NCBI GenBank assembly: GCA_030668025.1
Contig: DAOUUT010000052.1
Span: 1-15,770 of the forward strand
Length of the DNA: 15,770 nt
From: Promethearchaeota archaeon
Lineage (GTDB): Archaea; Asgardarchaeota; Lokiarchaeia; Sigynarchaeales; SOKP01
Direction: 5' to 3'
Below the pieces are notes generated by a model. It had not been told where the DNA came from. It made no database searches and saw only the letters and a list, made by a program, of their open reading frames with translations. Made by a program: the position numbers and the translations under genes. Shown here piece after piece: positions 1 through 6,945 of the stretch. Numbering within the stretch: the first letter of the stretch is position 1; each line of letters opens with the position of its first letter.

Positions 1-1
1 C

Positions 2-829
2 AGCGTTGACGAAAAGATAGTGAGAATGATATTAGAAACTAGCTCTTCAAACATTAATGAGATTGTTATAATGCCCGCAGTTAAGATAGTAATGAAAAAA
101 TTAGTTAATAAGTTACAAAATAAGGTTGTTCATGGTAGAGTTTGCAATGGAATATTAAACGGAATTAGAGTAAGTTTAATTCGTTCTCAAGTCGGATGTC
201 CAAACGCAGCGCTTACAATAGAATGTTTGAAACGGTCTAAAGCAAAAGTTGTTGTTAGAGTTGATTTTTGCGGAGGTGTTTATGGAGATAATACCAATAT
301 TGATGTTGGCGATGTAGTGGTTCCAAAGTTGGCTTATTGTGATGATGGGACGAGCCCTCAATATATTAGGGCTAATCAGATGTTATTAAATCAACTAGAA
401 TCAATAAATAATCCTTTATCAAATGTTCAAAATGTAATTGGAGGAAATCACACTATTTATATCTCAAAACCAAATGAAATTTTAAAGGATTTGTTAATCA
501 AAGAAGCTCGTGCTTTTAATTCTGAAAAATCAAAAGAAGTACTTCTTTGGACGACAGACGCGTTATTTTGTGAAACATTTGAATTCCTACGAGCATTAAA
601 AACAATCAATATCAAAGCAATCGATATGGAATCTTCGATTTTATTTTTGCTAGGTCAACTCTATAACTTAAAAACAGCTTCAATTCTTTCAGTATCAGAT
701 TTACCAGGTCATCCGCAGTTTGATCTACTTAATTCAAACGAAATTCATCAAGATATGGAAGTTGGAGTTAATAACGCAATTAAAATTTTAATTAAAACCC
801 TTCCAAAAATACAACACACTTTAATTTAA
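2..829 (+). CDS. Nucleoside phosphorylase, PNP/uridine phosphorylase family (probably 5'-partial)
   Basis: Expected to split a nucleoside with phosphate into free base and ribose-1-phosphate in purine or pyrimidine salvage, in the cytosol. Seen, numbering from the GTG at position 20: a core with VVVR (catalytic-type Arg at 80) followed by FCGG, the IDVGDVVVP strand at 94-102, TTDALF at 178-183, the ribose-binding IDMESS near 201-206, and SVSD with Asp 227. This order matches the hexameric/trimeric PNP_UDP_1 family. The Asp in SVSD sits where purine enzymes carry their base-contacting Asp, so a purine substrate is favoured by inference. The frame is open back to base 2, so the true start may lie outside the window. 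In-window alternatives are GTG at 20 and ATG at 26, and no convincing ribosome site precedes either. It converges on the next gene with a 6-base gap. The family call is firm; the substrate is not. Confidence 0.85.
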   Translation, partial: SVDEKIVRMILETSSSNINEIVIMPAVKIVMKKLVNKLQNKVVHGRVCNGILNGIRVSLIRSQVGCPNAALTIECLKRSKAKVVVRVDFCGGVYGDNTNIDVGDVVVPKLAYCDDGTSPQYIRANQMLLNQLESINNPLSNVQNVIGGNHTIYISKPNEILKDLLIKEARAFNSEKSKEVLLWTTDALFCETFEFLRALKTINIKAIDMESSILFLLGQLYNLKTASILSVSDLPGHPQFDLLNSNEIHQDMEVGVNNAIKILIKTLPKIQHTLI

Positions 830-835
830 ACAAAG

Positions 836-1738
836 TCATAAACCTTGTAATAACTTAGAAAAGTTAGGTTCTTTGAAAAACTCGTTAAACTCTTTGAGTA
901 ATTCAATATTAACCAAATGTATTTTTTGATTTTGTTTATTCTTAATAGACTTTATTAAATTCAAATCTTTTAACTTTTTCATGTGATATTGAATTGTTCC
1001 AGAATATACATCAAGATTTTCTCCTATTGTTGAAATGGCAATACGCTCATCTTTAAAAATTTCCTCAATTAATTTTGGGATTAATGGGTTTGCAAATATC
1101 ACCTTATACTTATCGTAATCTTCGGGAACATCAATCAAGAAATAATGCAATGACTTTCCTATTTTTTTTGATCGAATAAGTTTAAATCGTTCTAAAGTCA
1201 TTATATGTTTCAAAAATGGCGTTCTTGTAATGTTTAATTCTTTTACGATTTTTTCGTTCCTCGCGTGAATACCCGGATTTTCTTTAATGAAGTTAAGAAT
1301 TTTTGATAGTTTATCGTTATTTAGAATTTCTAACTTGGTTCTCCTTTCTTTCGTGACAATATATGATTTTTGCTCTAAACTTCTAATGGACAAAAATATT
1401 TCTTCTTTGCTATAACCTTTTTTATACGCAAGTTTTGCTATGCATTTTGCATATAACTTTTCAATAATAGGAAATTTCTGCAATTCTGCTTCAGAAGCGA
1501 CTTCGATATCAAAATCGGCGTCGTATCTTTTTAATTTTAAAATTATTTTTGCTATTTCTAAAACATCCTTCTCTACTTCAGTTAAATCCTCAATTAACTT
1601 TCCTTGCTCTGCTTTTTTTGGTTTTTTTACTGTTTTTACCTCTTGTAAAGGAGCAAAATTTAAACGCCTAAATGAACTTGTTTCTAACTCTTTTATTTTT
1701 CTGTTTTCTCCAGTTTCTCTTCTTTTTTCAAGCGACAT
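836..1738 (-). CDS. Multi-winged-helix transcriptional regulator
   Basis: Predicted DNA-binding regulator of 300 residues. After a basic, probably disordered N-terminus (1-45) comes a helical segment (about 46-140) that may be a degenerate winged helix. It is followed by two recognisable winged helix-turn-helix units. The first, about 143-202, has HARNEKIVKEL, a TRTPFLKHIMTLERFKLI recognition region and a wing ending HYFLID. The second, about 219-278, has ISTIGENLDVYSGTIQYHMKKL and the LNLIKSI wing. The pattern 'x-YH-M-x-x-L-x-x-L-x-LI' is typical of archaeal MarR/ArsR-like wHTH proteins. It lies 28 bases downstream of the zinc-ribbon membrane protein gene on the same strand and is probably co-transcribed with it. 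It could regulate that gene's pathway, but no ligand domain or target site is visible. The start ATG follows the upstream stop closely and no better start is seen. Confidence 0.75.
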   Translation of the reverse strand: MSLEKRRETGENRKIKELETSSFRRLNFAPLQEVKTVKKPKKAEQGKLIEDLTEVEKDVLEIAKIILKLKRYDADFDIEVASEAELQKFPIIEKLYAKCIAKLAYKKGYSKEEIFLSIRSLEQKSYIVTKERRTKLEILNNDKLSKILNFIKENPGIHARNEKIVKELNITRTPFLKHIMTLERFKLIRSKKIGKSLHYFLIDVPEDYDKYKVIFANPLIPKLIEEIFKDERIAISTIGENLDVYSGTIQYHMKKLKDLNLIKSIKNKQNQKIHLVNIELLKEFNEFFKEPNFSKLLQGL

Positions 1739-1766
1739 TTTTTATGAAAGTCTTTTTTTATTATTA

Positions 1767-3377
1767 TTAGGCGTTTTTCTCTAAAAACACTACAAATTCT
1801 ATTTGTTCCTCGCTATCCAAATATTTCAGCTCTTCCACTATTTTATCGTAATACTGTGGTTTAACGTTTTGAAGCTTACGTATTCTCTCGATCAATTTCT
1901 CTGGAATAGTCTCGTATAAATTTCTCAACGCTCCAATGTAATTCATTTGTTCCTCCTCAGCTAAGAAAGCTAATTCTTTTAATATTTCTTTTCGTTGTTT
2001 TTTTGGTATTTCAAGTTCTAATATCTGTTTTCTCAAATCTCTAGAGATGATATTAAATATTTTTGAAAAGTATTCCTTTACTACCTTCCTATCCTTCTCG
2101 TTTTTAACTGGTAAAAGCGACTCATGAAGTCTTAATTTAATTTCTTTCTCTTTCTTTTTTATTTCTTTTAATTTGGGAGGTTGTTCTTCAACTTTTTCAT
2201 CCTCAATAACTTTAATTTCTTCCTCTTCTTCAAATGAAAGCTCTTTTTCAGTACTAATTGCCTGAAGTTTCGGTTCTGGGGGTATATTATCTTGTTCTAC
2301 CAATCGTAACTCTTCTTTTTTAACAATTGCTTCTATAGGCTCTTTAGTAACTACTTTTTGATCTGGAATGAATTCGATTTCTTTTTCTTTTAATCTATCT
2401 TTTTCAATTAAATTGACAGGTTTTCCTATAAAAAGCAAAAACAATAAAATAGACTTTAACAAAATAAAGATACCTATATTCAAGAAAGCAGTACTTATTA
2501 CTCCTAAAATGAATATTCGAAGAGCATCAATACCTGTAAATTCTCGCTTCTGTTGAATTTTAGCCCTTAACTTTAAATCTATAATTAAAACAATAATAGG
2601 TACTAAACAAAATAGTAATGTAAGTGAAATGGTATTTAATAAAGTTGCCCATTGCCCTGAAGGAACTAAGTTATCGTTTAAAAGAATTAAAGTATCGGAA
2701 ATAAAATATACATAAATTGATTTAGTGAATATACCAAATAGAACAAGTAATACGATTACGAAGCCTGCTTTTGCTGAAAAATTGTTTATTGAATTTTTTA
2801 GTTTAAGACCAAAATTATACGCTTTTTGATTGCCACTTTCATGGTTTAGAATTGAGTGAATAAAAATCAATATCCCTTTAATCAAAAGTATTGCACCAGT
2901 GCCGTAAATAATACAACCTAAGATTCCATAACAAATTGCATCTAGTGCAATGTCGTCATAATTATCCGATTTAATTTTTGGGGAAATATACTTTGAGTCA
3001 TATATGATAATTAATACGCCACTACCTACAATTAAATAAGAACTAATTAAAAGATTAATTTCACCAGATATGAATATTAAATTTAAAATTATAACTAAGG
3101 TTGAAAAGATAACGATTGGAATAATATCAAATTTAGTTAAAGTTTTTATTGCTTTATCAAGTTTAACTTTATTCTTGTCCCTAATTGAAGATCTGGAATG
3201 TATAGGCTTTGATTTATCTGACGGTTTTACAGAAGCTTGTTTAAATCTTATTCCCGCCAAAGAAAAAGGCGTTCCACACATTTCGCAGTAAACCTGTACT
3301 TTATTTTCTATAAGTTCAGATAACTCCTTTGGAAAACCATACCCACAAGAACGGCAAACATATAGCTTTTTATCCAT
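1767..3377 (-). CDS. Zinc-ribbon polytopic membrane protein with helical cytosolic tail (unknown function)
   Basis: I do not recognise the full architecture. Residues 5-36 form a zinc ribbon with two CxxC knuckles (Cys 8/11 and 31/34). A basic linker follows. Then come hydrophobic segments near 84-103, 108-126, 146-177, 204-228, 243-268 and 284-318, giving about six or seven membrane passes. The C-terminal 215 residues are soluble: a highly charged stretch (about 325-418, including five consecutive Glu near 383) and a helical domain (about 425-536). That domain contains two copies of a motif, ILKELAFLAEEEQ (465-477) and IVEELKYLDSEEQ (513-525), 48 residues apart. A GAGG ribosome-site-like sequence sits about 8 bases upstream of the ATG. 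It is the first gene of a two-gene unit with the winged-helix regulator, so a membrane sensor role is a reasonable guess, not a demonstrated one. Confidence 0.7.
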   Translation of the reverse strand: MDKKLYVCRSCGYGFPKELSELIENKVQVYCEMCGTPFSLAGIRFKQASVKPSDKSKPIHSRSSIRDKNKVKLDKAIKTLTKFDIIPIVIFSTLVIILNLIFISGEINLLISSYLIVGSGVLIIIYDSKYISPKIKSDNYDDIALDAICYGILGCIIYGTGAILLIKGILIFIHSILNHESGNQKAYNFGLKLKNSINNFSAKAGFVIVLLVLFGIFTKSIYVYFISDTLILLNDNLVPSGQWATLLNTISLTLLFCLVPIIVLIIDLKLRAKIQQKREFTGIDALRIFILGVISTAFLNIGIFILLKSILLFLLFIGKPVNLIEKDRLKEKEIEFIPDQKVVTKEPIEAIVKKEELRLVEQDNIPPEPKLQAISTEKELSFEEEEEIKVIEDEKVEEQPPKLKEIKKKEKEIKLRLHESLLPVKNEKDRKVVKEYFSKIFNIISRDLRKQILELEIPKKQRKEILKELAFLAEEEQMNYIGALRNLYETIPEKLIERIRKLQNVKPQYYDKIVEELKYLDSEEQIEFVVFLEKNA

Positions 3378-3697
3378 TTAAGCCTCACACTAGTATATTT
3401 TTTAATTTTATTTAATTTTTTTAATTTTTGAAAAATAATTGATTTATTTTTCCAATCGTTAGCAAATGAACTCTTTCTAATGTAGAAAAAGTTGTATAAT
3501 TAACGCAGAACTTCCGATTATCATAACAGACCAACGCTCTATTTAGCCACATTGCAAATACTTAATTATAATTGAAAAATAAATAGTTAATTTATAGAAG
3601 TAAGAATGTGAATATAAAAAAATTGGAGTCCAGTTTTTAAAAAATTCTTTCAAAATATAGATACTTTCAGTTCTTCTAAATAATTTTGTAAAATTAA
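3378..3697. other. 320-base gene-free region
   Basis: No credible coding frame, tRNA or strong hairpin is seen. It is very AT-rich. The part next to the minus-strand gene starting at 3377 has A/T tracts (3400-3430) that probably hold that gene's promoter. A 19-base string at 3527-3545 recurs in split form near 13101-13127 (see findings). Confidence 0.5.
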
Positions 3698-4213
3698 TTA
3701 TGAAATTAAATATATCCAATCTAATTTTTTTACGGTTTTTTGAAGTGAATGATCGTCATTGGTCGAGTTATATTCTATGTTAGTAAATAATTTGTAAGCT
3801 TGTTCGCGAGACTTTTTAAGTGGTACTATGTCGTCATTTTTACCGTGATAAGCAATAACAGGCACATTCACCGGATTGTATTTTTCTAAGTCCAACACTG
3901 ATGGCGCTAGATATGGCGCTAATAATATCAATTTTTTAACCTTTTTTGGGTTTTGAAGCGTATATAGTGCCCCCATTAGCCCTCCAAAACTAGATCCTAT
4001 TAATATCCATAAATCCCTTTTTCTTAAAATTGATTTTAATTGAGCCATTCTCTTTTCAAGAAGGTCGTTAATTGATTTTTTTTGGTCAAACTCAATAAAA
4101 TCAGGAGTAAGAATTTCTGGAATTAATTTTTTTAAATACACTCCTTTAAACCCCTTGCCCGAACTTTCAAGCCCGTGCACGAAAATAATACTTTTCTCAT
4201 TTATCTTCATCAT
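3698..4213 (-). CDS. Small alpha/beta-hydrolase (esterase-like)
   Basis: A 171-residue minimal alpha/beta-hydrolase, probably a cytosolic esterase or related hydrolase; the substrate is unknown. Seen: an early FVHGLESSG segment (11-19) that would form the oxyanion-hole loop; the nucleophile elbow GSSFGG with Ser 75; an acid in HGKNDDIVP (Asp 127 or 128); and a C-terminal NDDHSL giving His 155. The Ser-Asp-His order and spacing are right for the fold, and the short length resembles YqiA/UPF0227- or RBBP9-like hydrolases, which lack a cap domain. The start overlaps the end of the upstream membrane-protein gene by 17 bases, so the two are very likely translated from one transcript. Two adjacent ATG codons (4213 and 4210) could both serve as start. 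The HGLESSGKG stretch resembles a P-loop only superficially. Confidence 0.85.
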   Translation of the reverse strand: MMKINEKSIIFVHGLESSGKGFKGVYLKKLIPEILTPDFIEFDQKKSINDLLEKRMAQLKSILRKRDLWILIGSSFGGLMGALYTLQNPKKVKKLILLAPYLAPSVLDLEKYNPVNVPVIAYHGKNDDIVPLKKSREQAYKLFTNIEYNSTNDDHSLQKTVKKLDWIYLIS

Positions 4214-5276
4214 TATCGAGGTCTTCTGGTGATAATGGGTTTAATTCTTTTTTTAATTTCCTAAATAGCTTTCTCTGACCAAAAAAAATTAAAAGGAAAA
4301 GGATACCAAAATAAATCGTGATTATAACTAGTGTTAAGAAATAATACGCTCTTGTAAACGAGATAAAATGTAGAGCAACTCCAATAATAAACCCCGTAAG
4401 CAACCGAGATTCCGTAGTGCTTTTTCTAAATAAGAGTTTCTGAGTCCCCCAATCTATCATTCCCGGTATTGGAAAGATGGTTATTATAAGTAAAGCTATT
4501 TCAGCGCTAAACTGAACATTAAAGATCAATTCAGTTAAGTGCGTAAAAAAAATAGACAAGACTACTCCTATTATCATTCCTGAGCATCTTGAACAAAAAT
4601 ATATTTTTGTCCTTCCAAACTGAAAAAAAAACGTATGGTCGCTTGCTTCAACCGGGTGATGTGTTAAGAGTAAATAATATAGATGTCTTTCTTTTGAAGC
4701 TAAAATTTTGTCGTAGATAATTAAAAGAATAGGTATTAAAAAAATGGTTGAAATAAGCGTTTCCAAGAAAAATTTAAATCCAAAATTGATAAAAATAGTT
4801 TCCAATTCCAAAGGATTAGAATATAATGAAAGTTGGAATACGATAATTAAAGACATCACAAGAAGCGAATTAATTACTAATAACAAAAAAGTGTAATAAA
4901 CAGCCATTCCTTTATGATACTTCAACGGTTTATATTGATATAAACCAGCAATCAAACCATAAATAGCCACAACAAGACACCAATCTAAGTAAATATTGTT
5001 GTAAAACGTGAACTGGTATAGGAGTTCACCTAAAAATCCCGCTATAAACGCCTGAATTGGACCAGCTATTATCGAAAAAAATGTAAAAATTAAAAGCAAC
5101 AACCCAAAAATTATAGAAAACTCATTAATTCCAATATAAGGTGTGGAAATTGAACCATAAATTTCCGAGATATATACATAACTCATAATAATAAAAACTA
5201 TTATGAGAATGTTCATAAATACTGCTCTTAAGCAAAATTTTGGCGTCTTGCTAGCGGGGTCAACGCTCATGCTCAT
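4197..5276 (-). CDS. Integral membrane protein: possible ECF-S-like N-terminal half plus DUF2085-like C-terminal half
   Basis: 359 residues, mostly hydrophobic. The C-terminal half (about 200-330) matches the DUF2085 pattern: HHP (206-208) where that family has a conserved His-containing motif, then FCSRCSGMIIG with Cys 228 and 231, PGMIDWGTQ (271-279) and ESRLLTGFIIG (289-299). DUF2085 proteins are membrane proteins of unknown function; the Cys pair suggests metal or redox chemistry (inference). The N-terminal half (about 20-190) has around five hydrophobic helices, and its GPIQAFIAGFLGELL ... IYGLIAGL region (72-112) resembles substrate-binding S components of ECF transporters, though that match is weak. 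The C-terminus ends in an acidic, probably cytosolic tail. Start chosen at 5276; an in-frame ATG two codons later is equally possible. It lies 31 bases after the unknown paralogue gene and overlaps the hydrolase gene downstream. Confidence 0.72.
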   Translation of the reverse strand: MSMSVDPASKTPKFCLRAVFMNILIIVFIIMSYVYISEIYGSISTPYIGINEFSIIFGLLLLIFTFFSIIAGPIQAFIAGFLGELLYQFTFYNNIYLDWCLVVAIYGLIAGLYQYKPLKYHKGMAVYYTFLLLVINSLLVMSLIIVFQLSLYSNPLELETIFINFGFKFFLETLISTIFLIPILLIIYDKILASKERHLYYLLLTHHPVEASDHTFFFQFGRTKIYFCSRCSGMIIGVVLSIFFTHLTELIFNVQFSAEIALLIITIFPIPGMIDWGTQKLLFRKSTTESRLLTGFIIGVALHFISFTRAYYFLTLVIITIYFGILFLLIFFGQRKLFRKLKKELNPLSPEDLDNDEDK

Positions 5277-5307
5277 CGCTCTTTAATACTAATAATGGAA
5301 AAATAAA

Positions 5308-5982
5308 TTATTTAGGCAATTTTTTATGAAAAATAAAATCTAGTTCCTCAATTAATTTTTTTTTTGTAAGTTCGAAGCCCTTGCGAAGTACTCTTACAAT
5401 TATATTCCTTCCTGCAGGAACATCTATAATAGTATCGTCTTGTTCTACGATTGCAATGCCCTCGTCGTTAAAATCTAGTTGACGCATTAGAGCTTGAAGC
5501 GCTTTTTCTTTAGTTTGAAAAGTAGCCCTTGATAATTCGTTGTAATCTTTTACTTCTTCTTTGACCTGTAAAAATAATATACACTCCTCTAATTGCGAAA
5601 TAAATAATTGTTTTGTAATTTCTTTTAATTTTTTATAATGTTTATGATTTTTTTTACACTGCCTATCTGTTTGGTCATTTTTTAAGTAGTTTGAAAAATT
5701 TCTATTAATAACATCGTCGAATTTTTCTTTGGAAATGTCTCCATTTTCTATAAGTAATTTGGCAGAATCTAACGCGATTTTTATCTGTATTAATGTACCT
5801 ACGCGGGCTTCATTATCGCTCCAATGTTGATAAAAAGATTTTACAATAGGTTTTATTACAAAATTCAAAAATCCCACGTTTAATTCTGAATCAATTAAAT
5901 CTCTGCCGTAACCTAGACTTAGGTCCGTCTGTGCTATCATTTTTTGTTCTACAATATTATAGTTCCTTTGGATATAACTCAT
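5308..5982 (-). CDS. Unknown-family helical protein, tandem paralogue B
   Basis: A 224-residue soluble protein I do not recognise. It is clearly paralogous to the gene at 6084-6743: alignment by eye gives about half identical residues over the full length with only one single-residue gap. Shared blocks are RNYxIV at the start, GRxLIDSELxxGxLNF (26-41), PIVKxFY (45-51), QCxKNHKxYxKLK (108-120, with Cys 109 and His 113) and LRKGFELTK near the end (199-207). Predicted mostly helical, with no membrane segment or signal peptide. The conserved Cys and His in the KNHK block could bind a metal or be structural; this is speculation. It sits between its paralogue and the DUF2085-like gene on the same strand, and the short 31-base spacing to the latter suggests co-transcription. 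Confidence 0.7.
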   Translation of the reverse strand: MSYIQRNYNIVEQKMIAQTDLSLGYGRDLIDSELNVGFLNFVIKPIVKSFYQHWSDNEARVGTLIQIKIALDSAKLLIENGDISKEKFDDVINRNFSNYLKNDQTDRQCKKNHKHYKKLKEITKQLFISQLEECILFLQVKEEVKDYNELSRATFQTKEKALQALMRQLDFNDEGIAIVEQDDTIIDVPAGRNIIVRVLRKGFELTKKKLIEELDFIFHKKLPK

Positions 5983-6040
5983 AATTAAATCTCCAACGAA
6001 GTCAAAAGTTATTACATTAAGTAAATTTTTAATATTTTTT

Positions 6041-6050
6041 GAATATAAAA
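6041..6050 (-). promoter_or_regulatory. Candidate TATA element for the gene starting at 5982
   Basis: Read on the minus strand, TTTTATATTC lies about 60 bases before the start codon in the 101-base spacer between the two paralogues. The spacer is long for a simple operon junction here, so a separate promoter is plausible. Because the whole spacer is AT-rich, the match is weak evidence. Confidence 0.25.
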
Positions 6051-6083
6051 TTTAAAATATTTCATAAATTAATACTTTAATTA

Positions 6084-6743
6084 TCATTCGATGTAAGTAT
6101 CGTCTATAGCTTCAATAAATTCATTTTTTGTTAATTCAAACCCTTTTCTTAGCGCTTTGCAAATTATTCTCTTACCAGTTGGTGCTGAAAGAATAGATGG
6201 ATCGTCTTCAATAATTTTAATTCCATTTTCAGTATATTCTAATTGTTTCATTAAATTACTTCTTGCTATTTCTTTTGTTTTGAATGCAACTCGACAAAGA
6301 TCTCCATAGTCTCTTACATCTTCTTTAACTTCTAAAAAAGTTTTAACTTCTTTTAGATAATTGATGAAGGTGTCTTTTGAATTATTTTTTAACTTCTCAT
6401 AGTTTTTATGATTTTTGCTACACTGATAAGTAACTTGATCATATTTTAAAAAACTAGGAAAATTTTCTTCTAAAATACGATTAAAACTTTCTTCAGAATT
6501 ACCATTCAATAACAATTTCTTTACAGCTTCTAGCGTTATATTTATTTGTTTTAATGTACCTTTTCTCGCGTCGTGTTTTGCCCAATAATCATAAAACGCT
6601 TTGACGATAGGTCGTACTATAAAATTCAAAATTCCCGTATCTAATTCACTATCAATTAGCTCTCTTCCTAAAGCGAGCGAACTTTCCATTTGAAAAACCA
6701 TTCGCTCTTTCACAATGCCATAATTCCGTTCTAAATAATCCAA
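6084..6743 (-). CDS. Unknown-family helical protein, tandem paralogue A
   Basis: 219 residues, first gene of a minus-strand run and sister of the gene at 5308-5982. It keeps all the shared blocks: RNYGIV, GRELIDSELDTGILNF (26-41), PIVKAFY (45-51), QCSKNHKNYEKLK (107-119) and LRKGFELTK (198-206). The near-uniform similarity with one small gap shows a true gene duplication and not a repeat-driven resemblance. No known domain, signal peptide or membrane helix is apparent. It is transcribed divergently from the 1247-residue pseudo-GTPase/solenoid gene across 202 AT-rich bases, so the two could share regulation. The function cannot be stated from sequence. The second copy has lost a Cys at the position of Cys 150 here (Ser in the sister), whereas Cys 108 and His 112 are retained in both. 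Confidence 0.7.
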   Translation of the reverse strand: MDYLERNYGIVKERMVFQMESSLALGRELIDSELDTGILNFIVRPIVKAFYDYWAKHDARKGTLKQINITLEAVKKLLLNGNSEESFNRILEENFPSFLKYDQVTYQCSKNHKNYEKLKNNSKDTFINYLKEVKTFLEVKEDVRDYGDLCRVAFKTKEIARSNLMKQLEYTENGIKIIEDDPSILSAPTGKRIICKALRKGFELTKNEFIEAIDDTYIE

Positions 6744-6893
6744 GAAATATCCCCAAGTAAAAAAAAATTACATAATTGTTCAATTGAAACTATATTGATT
6801 AAAGAAAAAGTTCAAAATTTTTTAACTTTTTTATAATTTTAATAGTCTTAAAAGTTTGATTCGAAAAAAGTAAGAATATAATAAGTAAAAACG

Positions 6894-6902
6894 TTTATAA
6901 TT
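6894..6902 (+). promoter_or_regulatory. Candidate TATA box for the 1247-residue protein gene
   Basis: TTTATAATT lies about 45-50 bases before the ATG at 6946, preceded by an A-rich stretch that could act as a TFB-recognition element. This would give a leader of roughly 20-25 bases. No clear ribosome-binding site precedes the ATG. The AT-rich background makes chance matches common. Confidence 0.35.
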
Positions 6903-6945
6903 ATATTAATTTTTAATTATAAAATAACATCTTTAGATTAATCCC

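Noticed and set aside
1440..1784. Plus-strand open frame over the regulator gene (also 2368-2556 and 3070-3291 over the membrane protein gene)
   Set aside because: Antisense to coding sequence with recognisable domains; Phe/Ser-rich translation and no family resemblance.
3378..3697. Possible small RNA or tRNA in the gene-free gap
   Set aside because: I could not fold a cloverleaf or any stable long hairpin from it; it is mainly A/T tracts.
4155..4180. P-loop-like HGLESSGKG in the small hydrolase
   Set aside because: It follows FVHG and fits the oxyanion-hole loop of an alpha/beta hydrolase. The rest of the protein has the Ser-Asp-His triad, not a kinase or GTPase fold.
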